A stretch of 64,000 nucleotides of DNA from Palaemon carinicauda (lineage: Eukaryota; Arthropoda; Malacostraca; Decapoda; Palaemonidae), in NCBI RefSeq assembly GCF_036898095.1, contig NC_090767.1, forward strand, positions 24,636,570 to 24,700,569. The letters run 5' to 3'. The first letter of the stretch is position 1, and every line of letters starts with the position of its first letter. Below the pieces are notes generated by a model that worked only from the letters and a program-made list of their open reading frames with translations, made no database searches and had not been told where the DNA came from. Below are positions 48,264-58,790 of this stretch, in pieces. The translations under genes were made by a program, and so were the position numbers.

Positions 48264-50961
48264 TGTATTTGATGCCTTTTAATCCAAAAATAAAATGATT
48301 TTTTTCCCTTTACAGTATGTGTTTTTGTAACCATTTTTTATTTCTTGCAGTGCCTAGACTACACCCTCGAACCAAAGATGGTCTGCGGCTATTCCAAGTG
48401 GTTACTGGTATAAGATATATAGGCAACGTGTTTGCCTTTTAAGAATGCTGGTGTTTACAAATACCTGTAAGTATTTCAGCATTGTCTATTGAAGTTAGCT
48501 AAAGAAGTATTTTTGTCAATACAGTGTTAGATTGTAGCAGCAGCTGAATGAGGAGGATTTCTTTAAGTGTGGTACCTGAAGAGAATAACTTTAATGCTAA
48601 AGTTAATGAAATGATCAAGAAAAGCATAATTTAAATATGCTATTCATCAAATTTGATTATTAGGTAGTTTTTATCATTTGATTTCTTCTTAGGTCATTCA
48701 AATTGAGTGTACTTTTAACATCTTTATTTTGAAACAGAATCAAATTTGGCATAACCACTTAGAAATATTATGAGAACCCTTGTGCCTAAGGATAATCATG
48801 AAAATTCACAAGCTGAAAACATAATAATCTGCAGTGATGTCAAAATGGAAAGATTCACAGAAACTTTAAATTGGATGCCTCATTTAGTTCAAAACTTTGT
48901 GAAAAATCTTTAGCTTCATCTGTTTTTGGTTTTGGGTTAAAGGTCTCAATTTACTGACACTAGTAAATAGATAAGCCATTTGCTTGATAGATAAATAGAT
49001 GAATATATAAACAGAACCATATACAAAAAAAAAAAATGTATGCGTGTATTATGTATGTATGTATTGTAACTACATTTTTGTACAATGAAAATACTTTCCA
49101 GACCATTGGCAATTATAACGACAGAATTATTTACTGAACAACGTTTGATATATCACTAACCTTAAGTTCTGTACACTCAGTAAAGAAGATGAACTAAATA
49201 CTAAAGTTCTTAAGCATAATAAGAGGTTAAAACATTCCAATGACTCTTTTACTTAGTCCAGGCAGCGAAGATAGGATGTGTTTTAAGCAGAATTTACTTG
49301 CTTGTTAGGTTATACCGTTATAATAAATTGGTAAACTTATCTTTGAATTCAATACATCATACATTAATATATATATTACATTTCACAATAATTATTCTCT
49401 TGCATTAACAATCACATTTCACAACATAAATTAACCTAAACAGAGGAATGAGAAAAACATTGTGATTTTTGGTAATGAAAATAGGAATAATGGACTAACC
49501 AAGAGAAAGATCTCTAAATTGGGGAAAATCTATCTTTAATTGATAAATTGATAGGAAACAGATTTTCTCCCTAGAAGACTGACATGTTCCAGGAGATAGA
49601 AGTCTTCATTTGGATCGTGAGGAGGAATAGTTTTCAATTTCAGTGCAATAGAAACAAATGTCTGTATTTTGCCTCTTGTCATTTCCAGCATTTATCTTTT
49701 TATTATTTAAAAGTATAAAAACATTACAAAATATATATGTAAAATATATCTATAGATAGTCAATCTATTCAGCTATATAATAAACAAATCTTAAATCCAA
49801 CACTAAAATTTTTTGTGCTAAGAAAAGCAGTTATATATACACAATTGTTCTTCATTGGGTACCAAGTTTTTCTTTAAACCATGGCACAGTAAAATTTTAA
49901 TCTTTGGCCATTTTTTCTTTTTTTTTCATCAACTCACCACCGTTTTGGAATATAATTTGGGCGGTGACTTAGTAAGGAATAATAGTTTGTAGATTTTTTT
50001 AATTAATGCATTAATATTTGTATTACATTTACATAATTTGCAGGTATTTTCATTGCCTGACCCCGAGGATGGCACAGGCCGAATGAACTTATAAGCCAAA
50101 CTAATCAAATCAGTAAAAATAAAAGAACCTCGGAAAAAAAATGCATGGGAATCAATTTTACTTTGATAAAGGCAAGAAAGTTTGATTTGCTTCATTCCTT
50201 TTCCTTATCAGTCTTCTACGGAACAGTAGTATACGAATAAGATCCTCACATAATTCAACCTCTGCTTCGTGTGGACTTCCTTGTAATTAGACTATTCAAT
50301 TTGAAGAACTAAGCTTGTGTGAAACTGGGTTATGTAGACTTTTAACTAAAATAAAAAATTTGAATATTACCTCTCAAGATGAAAGGCATTGACACACTAC
50401 AGCTAGCTAAGGTAAAGCATAAAACATGAAAAGGGCATAACACTTACAACTTGTTATTAATTATCATGCATGGTTGACACGAATTTCACACTTTCGGAAC
50501 TTCTTAGTGTCAGGATTGAACATATAATTAGGTAACTCTGGTAATTTATAATTAGTCAATTTCTAATTAGCCCTACAAATTATTGCTGAAAAGAAAATAA
50601 AGAAAAATTGATGTTATATATTTAAAAAAAAAAGACTGTAGAATATATGACCTGAAATAATGACATAGATATAAATGCACAGCATAAAATTGATAGCATC
50701 GCTATCATGACTGAAAAAAATATTGTTTTATGACACTACTCCTTACTCAGTACTGTCTCAGTTAAGCCTTTTGATTACCTGCCACGCTTTTTCAACATCG
50801 TGTGATTCCGTAAATCGAAAACAAACTGCAAACCTGAATGAAGAAGTATAATTAGATATTTTTACATTTCAGTCCCATTGGTTATCACTTTTCAACTTTG
50901 CGTTTAAGAATCACACGCAAAGCTTCAGAAGAAGATGCTGTCAATATGGTGCACTATAATC
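48264..50961. other. AT-rich spacer, nothing assigned
   Basis: An acceptor-like CTTGCAG at 48,345-48,350 followed by ~50 codable bases and a possible donor was considered but is not supported further. No repeat family is recognised. Confidence 0.45.
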
Positions 50962-51156
50962 TATAGTCCATTTCTTTTAGTGAGTCATACTTGCACCGAC
51001 TCGCAACGGTGCCCTTTTAGCTCGGAAAAGTTTCCTGGTCGCTGATTGGTTAGAATTATCTTGTCCAACCCATCAGCGATCAGGAAACTTTTCCGAGCTA
51101 AAAGGGCACCGCTGCAAGTCGGTGCAAATCTGCCTCGCTAAAAGAAATGGACTATA
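50962..51156. mobile_element. 195-bp fold-back MITE
   Basis: Arms of about 90 bp meet around a ~15-bp loop (AGAATTATCTTGTCC, near 51,052). The outer ends are TATAGTCCATTTCTTTTAG and its exact complement CTAAAAGAAATGGACTATA. Inner blocks GGTGCCCTTTTAGCTCGG and AAAAGTTTCCTG are exactly complemented on the right. TA at each extreme is compatible with a TA target-site duplication, as in Tc1/mariner-type MITEs. The arms are GC-richer than the flanks and differ at only about eight positions, so the element is relatively young. No coding sequence. Confidence 0.85.
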
Positions 51157-53579
51157 ATTTAAACACTGTAAGACCGATTATTATTAGAAAGAATCCAATA
51201 CTGGTAGAAGCGACCTGCACTATAAAGAAATGTGATGTCTTCAACCATGAAATATAAACATTGACTTCATACTGATGTTTCTGTTCTTTTAATACCCGAC
51301 TACTGGTTCACCTTGATGTTGGTTTAAAATCCCCTTTATTTCCTAATTTATCCTATCAGTAACCAGGAACTTGAAGTTTAGATGTTACATGGAAGTGATA
51401 GACTATAATTCCCTCCAAACTATAACTGCAATTTCTTTTCCAAGTTAACTTATGGGGATCAACTTACAATAATTTTTAATATTCACAATTTTAGTTTGGT
51501 ACAATTCTGATACGATCAGCAATAGTTCAGGAAGGTTTATCTAACCAGTAATACCATATATTTCTATACAATGTTAATATGAACAACAGATTGGCCACTT
51601 CTTCCCCCATAAGTCACTTTACAAACATGATGGATACGGATTTTTCAGAAAACATTGCATGGCTCTTCTTAGGCTAAACATGAACCAGTAGATTGATTTA
51701 TTTTACTGTTTGATATTTGCTTCAACATTTTCTAATTATGAGTTACACCTCAAGATTGTAGTGAAGTCTTTGGAAGAGCAAATACAGAATATATATTGTG
51801 TTTCTGTTTCCTAACTCATTTCTAATTGTTTCTGAAGGTCATGTTGTAACTGGCGAGAGACCTTACATAACCTGCTACCAAGGATATTGGAAGGACACCT
51901 GACTAGATCACAGTGTAGCTCTTCCTAAAAGCATAGGGACTTGGGCAGTGTTACTCGATTTGATCTTCCTGAGAAGGAAAATGCCTCATGACATAGGTTT
52001 TGTAAGACTCGATCAAACCTCCAAGGTGGTCATGAGGTATGTAGACTTCACACAATATTTACACGTTAGTTTTTGGGTATTGAAGTTCTAAAGTCTTGAA
52101 ATTGAATAGCTAACTGGTCTTTAATATCTATTTATTTCAATATGTTGCTTGTGATTATGGGTTGATAGTAGTAAAGGCCCAAAAGACGGTGCTCACCTGT
52201 TTTGACTAGAATATTCACTCATGCATAAGAACCTGATAAGGGCTAACTGAAAGTGGAAGGGATTTATTCAAATGACAGAATAGTGCTTATGGCACACTGC
52301 ATTCAATACAAAAATAGACAAGAGTTTCTTCTCTTATTCTTGTAACTTTTATTATGGTTTTTTCTTTCGATTTTTCTTTCAAGTGATTGTCTCGTCATTA
52401 GCAACAAGAGAAGCTTAGAAACGGAGGTTAAGAAACTAGTAGAGTTAGAATTTATCACACAGTTTCACCCACACAATAAACTTATTATAAAGAGTGACTT
52501 TATCTGTGTCAGATGACCATGGTCATGGTTTGTCATTGAAATTTAAGAACAGTAATGAAAAATTTGCAAGAGATTTAGTTTGAAAGACACCGTCTTTCTT
52601 TGAAAATGCTTCAAGTGAATAGTGAACTCATTTTGGATAAGTTTTCATTGCTTTTACATTATTCAATTTTCTTTAAAGTAAATTCCCTTGTTCAAGATAG
52701 AGTAGTTTGCATACAGGGCTTTGGTTGCTATGGGCAACATGGCTGATGAAATATAGGCCTCTGCACTGATTGACAAGATTAATTGTATAGTTGCTAAAAT
52801 GAGTCTTAATATAGCTTACTAAATAGAACTGTATATGTTCATCTATATCTGTATTTTCTGCTCTGAAATATTTCACATACATTATATAAAATCTAGAGGA
52901 CTTTATCATAGCTGAGATCAGGATAGTTAAAAAAGAAAAAAAGAATGGAACAGACAACAAAGAAAACAAGCCAACCGGAGAGAGAATCTGGGACAAATTG
53001 GGGAAAAAAATTTGGTACCAAAACTGCTGCAAATATGACCTGAGCTTACAGCAGACATTACAAAGCTAATAAGAACAGAGAAATGAAGAATGAACCACTG
53101 GTAGTAGCATCAAGTATCCTGCCTGTAAGAGAAAAGCAGATGAAGAAAGTCCAGTAGATAGATTCTGGTATTGTCTAGTAGTAGATTGTGAGCCAATATA
53201 GACAAGAGTAAATAGTTCCAGGTTTGTATACGTTAGGAAAAATACAAATGACTTCCAAATTGGCAATGTTTTGAAATGCCTCTGGAGACTTTCTTTTGTA
53301 GGATTTGGCCAAATTTGGCCTACTTTAAAAGGGGTTCCTCAGCCCTGGGGTAGGGAAAGTGATTTGCCTCCACAATGAGCGGTGATTGTTTCATGTCTGG
53401 TGAAGTGTACCTTACAAGATTAGTAATAACAGGGTTGGTGCAAGATGTGCTCAGGTAATAAAATTCCACTATCAACTAAACTATTTAAGGATTAAAACTT
53501 AAAATTTCTATCTTATATCGTGAAATATTAAAAGGACACAAATTACAAAAACAGTACAATGAAGGACCTCTTGGGATAT
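51157..53579. other. Spacer downstream of the SR gene, nothing assigned
   Basis: A 119-codon minus-strand open frame (52,673-53,032) shows no recognised domain. No repeat family is recognised. Confidence 0.45.
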
Positions 53580-53880
53580 TCAATAAACTTTGTTAGCCAG
53601 AATTCTATCTAACCTCTTTTTCTTCTCTTTCTTTTCTTTATCATCTGCCTTCGATTCCTCCTTCTTAGTATCTTCTTTCTCCTCACTGGCAGTCTCCTCC
53701 TTCTCTGTTATTGTTTCCAGGACTTTTTTGTCCTCTTTCTTTTCTTTTTTCTCCCATCTTTAGACCTTTCTTGATCTTTGCTGCTACGACTTGTTTTGAA
53801 GACGAAGACTGTTGGATTTTGACTTTGACCTTGACCGCTCGGAACGAGACTTTGATCTCGACTTTCGACGAGATGGGGAT
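53580..53880 (-). CDS. SR-type protein, terminal coding exon (frame disturbed)
   Basis: On the minus strand a splice acceptor (TTTCTTTCTTAG) precedes an exon encoding SPSRRKSRSKSRSERSRSKS, an RS domain. The exon ends with a lysine/glutamate-rich tail: KEKKEDKKVLETITEKEET and, further on, DDKEKKEKKKRLDRILANKV before TGA at 53,580-53,582. RS domains mediate contacts among pre-mRNA splicing factors and are phosphorylated on serine; nuclear location is expected. The exon joins in phase to the one at 56,588. Two frame changes are needed to read from the RS domain to the acidic/basic tail, one near 53,790 by an AAAA run and one near 53,750 by a GGG/AAAAAA run. They are either assembly indels at homopolymers or real lesions. 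The K/E-rich tail recalls SRSF11/SREK1-like proteins, but I would not assign an orthologue. Confidence 0.7.
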
Positions 53881-53951
53881 CTAAGAAAGAAACAATACAA
53901 AGAAATGGCATTGCAGTACAAGTAGTCATAATAACCAACTCTAATAATTCT

Positions 53952-54215
53952 AATTATTATTATCATTACTAGCCAAGCTACAACCCCAGTTGGAAAAGCA
54001 AGATGCTATAAGGCCAAGGGCTCCAATAGGGAAAAATAGCCCAGTGAGGAAAGGAAATAAGGAAATAAATAAATGATGAGAATAAGTTAACAATAAATCA
54101 TTAATTTGACTTGCCCTTGGGTTAAAGCATCCTGCTTTTCCAACTAGGGTTGTAGTTTAGCTAATAATAATAATAATAATAATAACAATAATAATAATAA
54201 TAACAATAATAATAA
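53952..54215. repeat. Inverted pair of TTA-retroposon 3' ends
   Basis: A minus copy (53,952-54,100: ATTATTATTATCATTACTAG, then GCTACAACCCCAGTTGG and AATAGCCCAGTGAGGAAAGG) is followed by a plus copy (54,110-54,215: CCTTGGGTTAAAGCATCCTG, then CCAACTAGGGTTGTAG and an AAT-rich tail). Both tails point outward, so the inner 3' bodies can pair. It lies in the SR-gene intron. Confidence 0.8.
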
Positions 54216-55107
54216 CCATATCACCCATAAAACTATTTCTTTTTAATTTTTGTTTCAACTTCTAAAATCAACTTGGTTCTTATGTACATCTTATTGAAAT
54301 ACAAATTTAAAGCTCTATTTCCTTGATCGTTAAGAGACAGACGGCCACCAATAAAAATTTGTGCCTTTTAACCTTAACGTACCCAAGTTTCCATGAAACT
54401 TTGCACTCAAATTGGGGTACCTGAACCCAACTGGAGGGGAAAGGGAATCTTAGAGTAAGGCAACATTTGTGTAGGACAAATCTCCGTGTAATGAAATATT
54501 TCATACACTGTACAAAACGAGTAATGTATTCTACAAACACACTACAACCTTTGATAATGAACAACAGAAGCTCCTCAACTTACACGCCTAATTGCTTCTA
54601 AAAATCTGTTTAAATGTTTAATATAACGAACTGTGAGTCCAAAACAGGCATTACGGAATTAGTCTCAACCACATCACACCTTTGTCATAGAACACAGGAG
54701 AAACAGAAGGAATCAATTTTTTTTTTCAGGATTGGATTCATTTTTGCACTTGTCCTTGATATTAATCTGATCAATCAATTCATACTTTACAAATATCATA
54801 ACCCTACAATATATCTGAAAAAAATATACGCTAGGCAATATAGTACAATAGGTTAGGCTAATAGCAGGCCAAGAGATGAAAAAGGATAAGGCACAGGCAA
54901 ATAAATTAGTAATAAAGGAATATGAAATATCATAATCTCGCATTCATATTCCCCCGCTGTGATAGTCTACCTCCAGTACAACCTAGGCAGTATAGAAAAC
55001 AAAGGAATGAAAGCCAGATCTGTTATAGCCCTAAAAAATTGGATAATTCTAACATTAACTCTACCAATCACTTCGTAGTCTCTAATTATCTATGCTATAC
55101 TTTCTAT

Positions 55108-55401
55108 GCGAGCGATTGTGACGTAGTTCCGGTAGGCCCTGCTGCTTCCTTCGATGCCTTAGATGACCGCGGAGGTAGCAGCAGCAGTAGGGGATTCAGC
55201 ATTATGAAGCTTCATCTGTGGTGGATAATGTGGGAGGGTGGGCTGTGGCACCCTAGCAGTACCAATCGAACACAGTTGAGTCCCTTGTCAGGCTGGGAGG
55301 AACGTAGAGAGGAGAGGTCCCCTTTTTTGTTTTTTGTTTCATTTGTTGATGTCGGCTACCACCCACAATTGGGGGAAGTGTCTTGGTATATGTATGTATG
55401 T
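55108..55401 (+). repeat. LINE 3' UTR copy (same family as 4612)
   Basis: The stretch GCGAGCGATTGTGACG-AGTTCCGGTAGGCCC through TTATGAAGCTTCATCTGTGG and GATGTCGGCTACCACCC matches 4750-5045 almost throughout. It retains only the last few codons of the RT tail plus the 3' UTR. It is inserted in antisense orientation in the SR-gene intron. The 184-codon open frame across it is an accident. Confidence 0.85.
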
Positions 55402-56587
55402 GATACTTTTCATCGTCCAAGTTCCGCAGCCTGCCAATGTTGCTCTACTCAACCAGACTCAGCTCAAAGGCTATGACAATTTAAATCTTCCAGCGCAAAT
55501 AACCAATGAAAAATTAGAAGATCTACCATAATAAAACTGACATAAATCCTATCATACATCAAAATAAACCACAATAAAGTTGATAATTAAGGTAAAAAAA
55601 TCAGAAAGTCAAGTTTGTCAAACTGAAACCAAAAACAAAATTATACTTACTAATACCGTATTGGTAATTTCCCAAGTAAAATGATGAATCCATGAACCTT
55701 GATTACCAGGTTTAGAATATCCAATTTATATCACAGCTTTGACTAATTCAAAAATGATAAATAGACTTTCTGTGAAGGGATCCAAGTTACTGTCCTAACA
55801 ACTTCTGGGTCACAGAAAAAAACAAAACTACTTGCTATCTAATATTAAAGTTGGCAGCAACTGATGCAGAGTAATATTAAACTTAATCATATCATTGACA
55901 ACCTTGTACCTGTAAAGGTTTGCTAGGTTCTTCCAAGGTGCAATATACAGTAGGCACAATATGATTTGGAGTGCTGTCTGCTTAGGATAAATGATCAAGG
56001 CATAGACTACTCATGCTAAGAAAGGCGATTATTAATACATTAGGTGATTTAAAAAATACATGGTTGCAAAGCTTCTTGTTTTTATGATATCTACTCTTGC
56101 ATGAAATATTGTTCCTGTTTAGAGATACTGTAAAATCATCAAATATTAATCATAGAAGGTATCATATCTCAACAGGCAAAAAGAGTAATCCAATATCTAC
56201 TACACCACAATGTATACTCCAACCAGTTATACAAAGGAAATATCTGTACGATACTATACTGTATTTATTCTAAAATTTACACACAAAAAGGAAACTTTAC
56301 TTTCCTAGCTTATTGCGACTCCACAATAATGAGTTCGACACACAAAATAGGGACCCAAAAACACAAAAACCCAGCCTGTTTTGGTGATAGAGACAGTACA
56401 GCCTCTCACACTATGTCGCATGCACTGGTCTTGTACATCATCAGTAACATCATGCTTTAAAAGAGTACAATATTAGTGATGTAACCTACAGATGATAATC
56501 AACAAAATAATTAATGTCTTGTACTTTCACATCGATAGATGAAAAATGTTTCATATCAGAATGACTGGCTATTGGCAATTTACTCAC

Positions 56588-56667
56588 CTCCAATGAGATT
56601 TTCTACGAGACTTCGAGTGTGACGACCTTCTCCTCCTCGAGCTGCGGCTTCTGGAACGACGATGCCT
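56588..56667 (-). CDS. SR-type protein, internal RS-domain exon
   Basis: An 80-nt exon on the minus strand, bounded by the acceptor GTACTTTTCCAG and the donor CATTGGAG/GTGAGT. It encodes RHRRSRSRSSRRRRSSHSKS followed by RRKSHW, 26 codons plus two bases. The two leftover bases (AG) join the first base of the exon at 53,880 to make an Arg codon, so the RS domain continues in phase into SPSRRKS. Both splice sites and the shared arginine/serine composition make this the best-supported host gene in the window. Upstream exons would lie beyond 62.9 kb or are undetected, which puts DIRS element 2 inside the preceding intron. Confidence 0.8.
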
Positions 56668-56968
56668 CTGGAAAAGTACATCGTGAACCATTTAATTCAT
56701 CTTATTATTTGATACATTTGTTTATCATATTCAATCTGTGATTGAGGAAGAAAGGAAGAAAGAAGAATAAAACTGAATAACTGAAATTGGCTCCAATGAT
56801 TCACCTTATGGCTTAAAACTTCCTAATCAACACATCAAATGAGAAAGTCGGTACGGAAGTTCCGCAAATTACAAACATTCAGATACAAACACAAATATCA
56901 CTGAAATCGTAAATCTCAGATACAGAAATACTATAATAAAACAATGCTGTATCATTTAATTCAGTAAG

Positions 56969-57268
56969 AAAAATGATATTTTAATTATAAAATAAATTTT
57001 TGAATATACTTACCCGGTGAATATATAATAGCTGAGCCTCCGGCGGCTCGACAGAAAAACACACAAAAACTCGCGAGCGATCGCTATGAAGGTTGCGGGT
57101 GTGCCCACTAGCGCCAACTATCGGCCAGATACCGCATATACATGTAAACAGACCCAATTTTTCTCATCCCGCTGGGTCTCTATCGGGGAGGAAGGGGGGG
57201 CCTTTAATTTATATATTCACCGGGTAAGTATATTCAAAAATTTATTTTATAATTAAAATATCATTTTT
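56969..57268. repeat. 300-bp hairpin B with perfect 59-bp inverted arms
   Basis: The left arm 56,969-57,027 and the right arm 57,210-57,268 are exact reverse complements over 59 bp; part of the arm reads TTTTGAATATACTTACCCGG. The 182-bp loop is GC-richer (AGCCTCCGGCGGCTCGAC near 57,033; ACTCGCGAGCGATCGC near 57,068). Each arm holds GGTAAGTAT reading outward from the loop, a near-consensus 5' splice site, at 57,008-57,013 on the minus strand and 57,224-57,229 on the plus strand. It lies at the 3' side of DIRS element 2. Perfect arms suggest recent insertion or ongoing homogenisation. Confidence 0.9.
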
Positions 57269-57269
57269 A

Positions 57270-57304
57270 AATATTTAACTTAGCCGGTGAATATATAATA
57301 GCTG
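57270..57304 (+). repeat. Third, donor-less copy of the hairpin B arm
   Basis: Immediately after the right arm, AATATTTAACTTAGCCGGTG and AATATATAATAGCTGA repeat the left-arm/loop junction. The minus strand has CTAAGT where the arms have GTAAGT, so the splice-donor match is lost in this copy. Confidence 0.75.
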
Positions 57305-57691
57305 ATTCACACCCATGGTGTTGGGTAGAGACCAGAGTTAATTAAGTTTACAGCATATATGCTTAAAGTTTTTGACAGTTATATCATAACAAAACCCAAA
57401 TATATAAAGGTACCTGGTAAGGAAGTTGACTTAGACGATTACTCTGCCTTATTAGTCTGTCTTCCTCACGAAGCCCAGCGATCCTCTTAGGATGCTGAAA
57501 GACTCCCAGGAGCTGAAGTATTAAGGGCTGCAACCCATACAACAGGACCTCATCAAACCCCTAATCTGGGCGCTCTCAAGAAATGACATTTGACCACCTG
57601 CCAAATCAAAAAAGGCTGCGAAAGGCTTCTTAGCCTTCCGTACAACCCAATTAAAAAAACATTTCAAGAGCAGATTAAAAGGATATTGGAA

Positions 57692-58790
57692 TTAAGGGAA
57701 TGTAGTGGTAGAACCCTTACCCACTACTGCATTCGCTGTAACGAATGGACCCAGTGTGTAGCAGTCCTCGTAAAGAGTCTGGACATCTTTTAAGTAAAAT
57801 GACGCGAATACCGATTTGCTTCTTCAAACGGTCGCGTCCATAATACTTTGCAGAGATTTATTTTGCTTAAAGGCCACGGAAGTTGCTATAGCTCTTATTT
57901 CGTGCGTCTTAACCTTAAGCAAGCATCGGTCTTTTTCATTCAAGTGAGAATGAGCCTCTCGTATTAAAAGTCTGATAAAATATGACAAAGCATTCTTTGA
58001 CATAGGCAATGATGGTTTCTTAACTGAGCACCATAATGCCTCAGATCCACCTCGTAAGGACTTAGTACGAGCTAAGTAGAACTTAAGAGTTCTAACTGGA
58101 CACAGCACTCTTTCAAGTTCGTTGCTTACGATCTCTGACAGGCAAGGTATATCAAAAGACTTAGGCCAAGGACGAGAAGGCAGTTCATTTTTGGCCAGGA
58201 AACCAAGTTGAAGTGAACATGTGGCTTTTTCTGTAGAAAAGCCGATGTTCTTACTGAAGGCATGAATTTCACTGACCCTTTTAGCCGAAGCCAAGCACAC
58301 TAGGAAAAGCGTCTTGAGGGTGAGATCCTTCAGGGAGGCTGAATGTAATGGCTCAAACCTGTCTGACATGAGGAACCTTAGGACCACGTCCAAGTTCCAT
58401 CCAGGAGTTGCCAAACGACGTTCCTTAGAGGTCTCGAAAGACTTAAGGAGATCTTGGAGATCTTAATTGTTGGAAAGATCTAAGCCTCTATGACGAAAGA
58501 CCGAAGCCAACATGCTCCTGTAGCCCTAAATCGTGGGAGCTGAGAGGGAGCGAACATTTCTCAGATGTGAAAGAAAATCTCCGATTGGGCTACAGAGGTC
58601 CTGGAAGAGGACATAGATGCTGGCTTGCACCAATCTCGAAAGACTTCCCACTTCGACTGGTATACTCTGAAGGTAGAAGCTCTCCTAGCTCTCGCAATCG
58701 CACTGGTTGCCTCCTTCGAAAAGCCTCGAGCTCTTGAGAGTCTCTCGATAGTCTGAAGGCAGTCAGACGAAGCGCGGGGAGGCTTTGATG
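57692..58790 (-). pseudogene. DIRS-like tyrosine recombinase 2, broken
   Basis: N-terminal core-binding part: AIARARRASTFRVYQSKWEV then FRDWCKPAS (from about 58,690). A frame change near 58,590 follows, then HLRNVRSLSAPTI, a TAG, GYRSMLASVFRHRGLDLSNN and a TAA. The catalytic domain is open from 58,414: SAKRVSEIHAFS carries the first Arg, and KVKTHEIRAIATS carries the His-x-x-Arg pair. A TGA at 57,824-57,826 stands where related enzymes have Trp. Directly beyond it the same frame reads KSVFASFYLKDVQ with the nucleophilic Tyr at 57,794-57,796, continuing to a natural-looking TAA at 57,692. All catalytic residues are therefore still encoded, but the protein cannot be made intact without recoding. 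Confidence 0.8.

Larger units (their letters stand above)
53881..56587 (-). other. Intron of the SR-type gene
   Basis: A 2707-bp interval bounded on the minus strand by GTGAGT (donor after TTGGAG) and CTTTCTTAG (acceptor). It contains an inverted retroposon pair (53,952-54,215) and a LINE 3' end (55,108-55,401). The rest is AT-rich with no feature. The splice phases of both sides agree, which supports the intron. Confidence 0.75.

Noticed and set aside
48351..48405. Possible plus-strand exon after CTTGCAG
   Set aside because: Short, with only a weak possible donor and no partner exon or recognisable protein.
52673..53032. 119-codon minus-strand open frame just downstream of the SR gene
   Set aside because: No motif, high Phe/Ile/Leu from AT-rich sequence, and no splice connection to the SR exons.
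54922..55476. 184-codon plus-strand open frame
   Set aside because: It runs through the LINE 3' UTR copy and has no homologous frame in the copy at 4612.
57008..57013. ATACTTACC resembling the 5' end of U1 snRNA
   Set aside because: The match covers only about nine bases, and no further U1 sequence follows. It is simply the complement of a splice donor.
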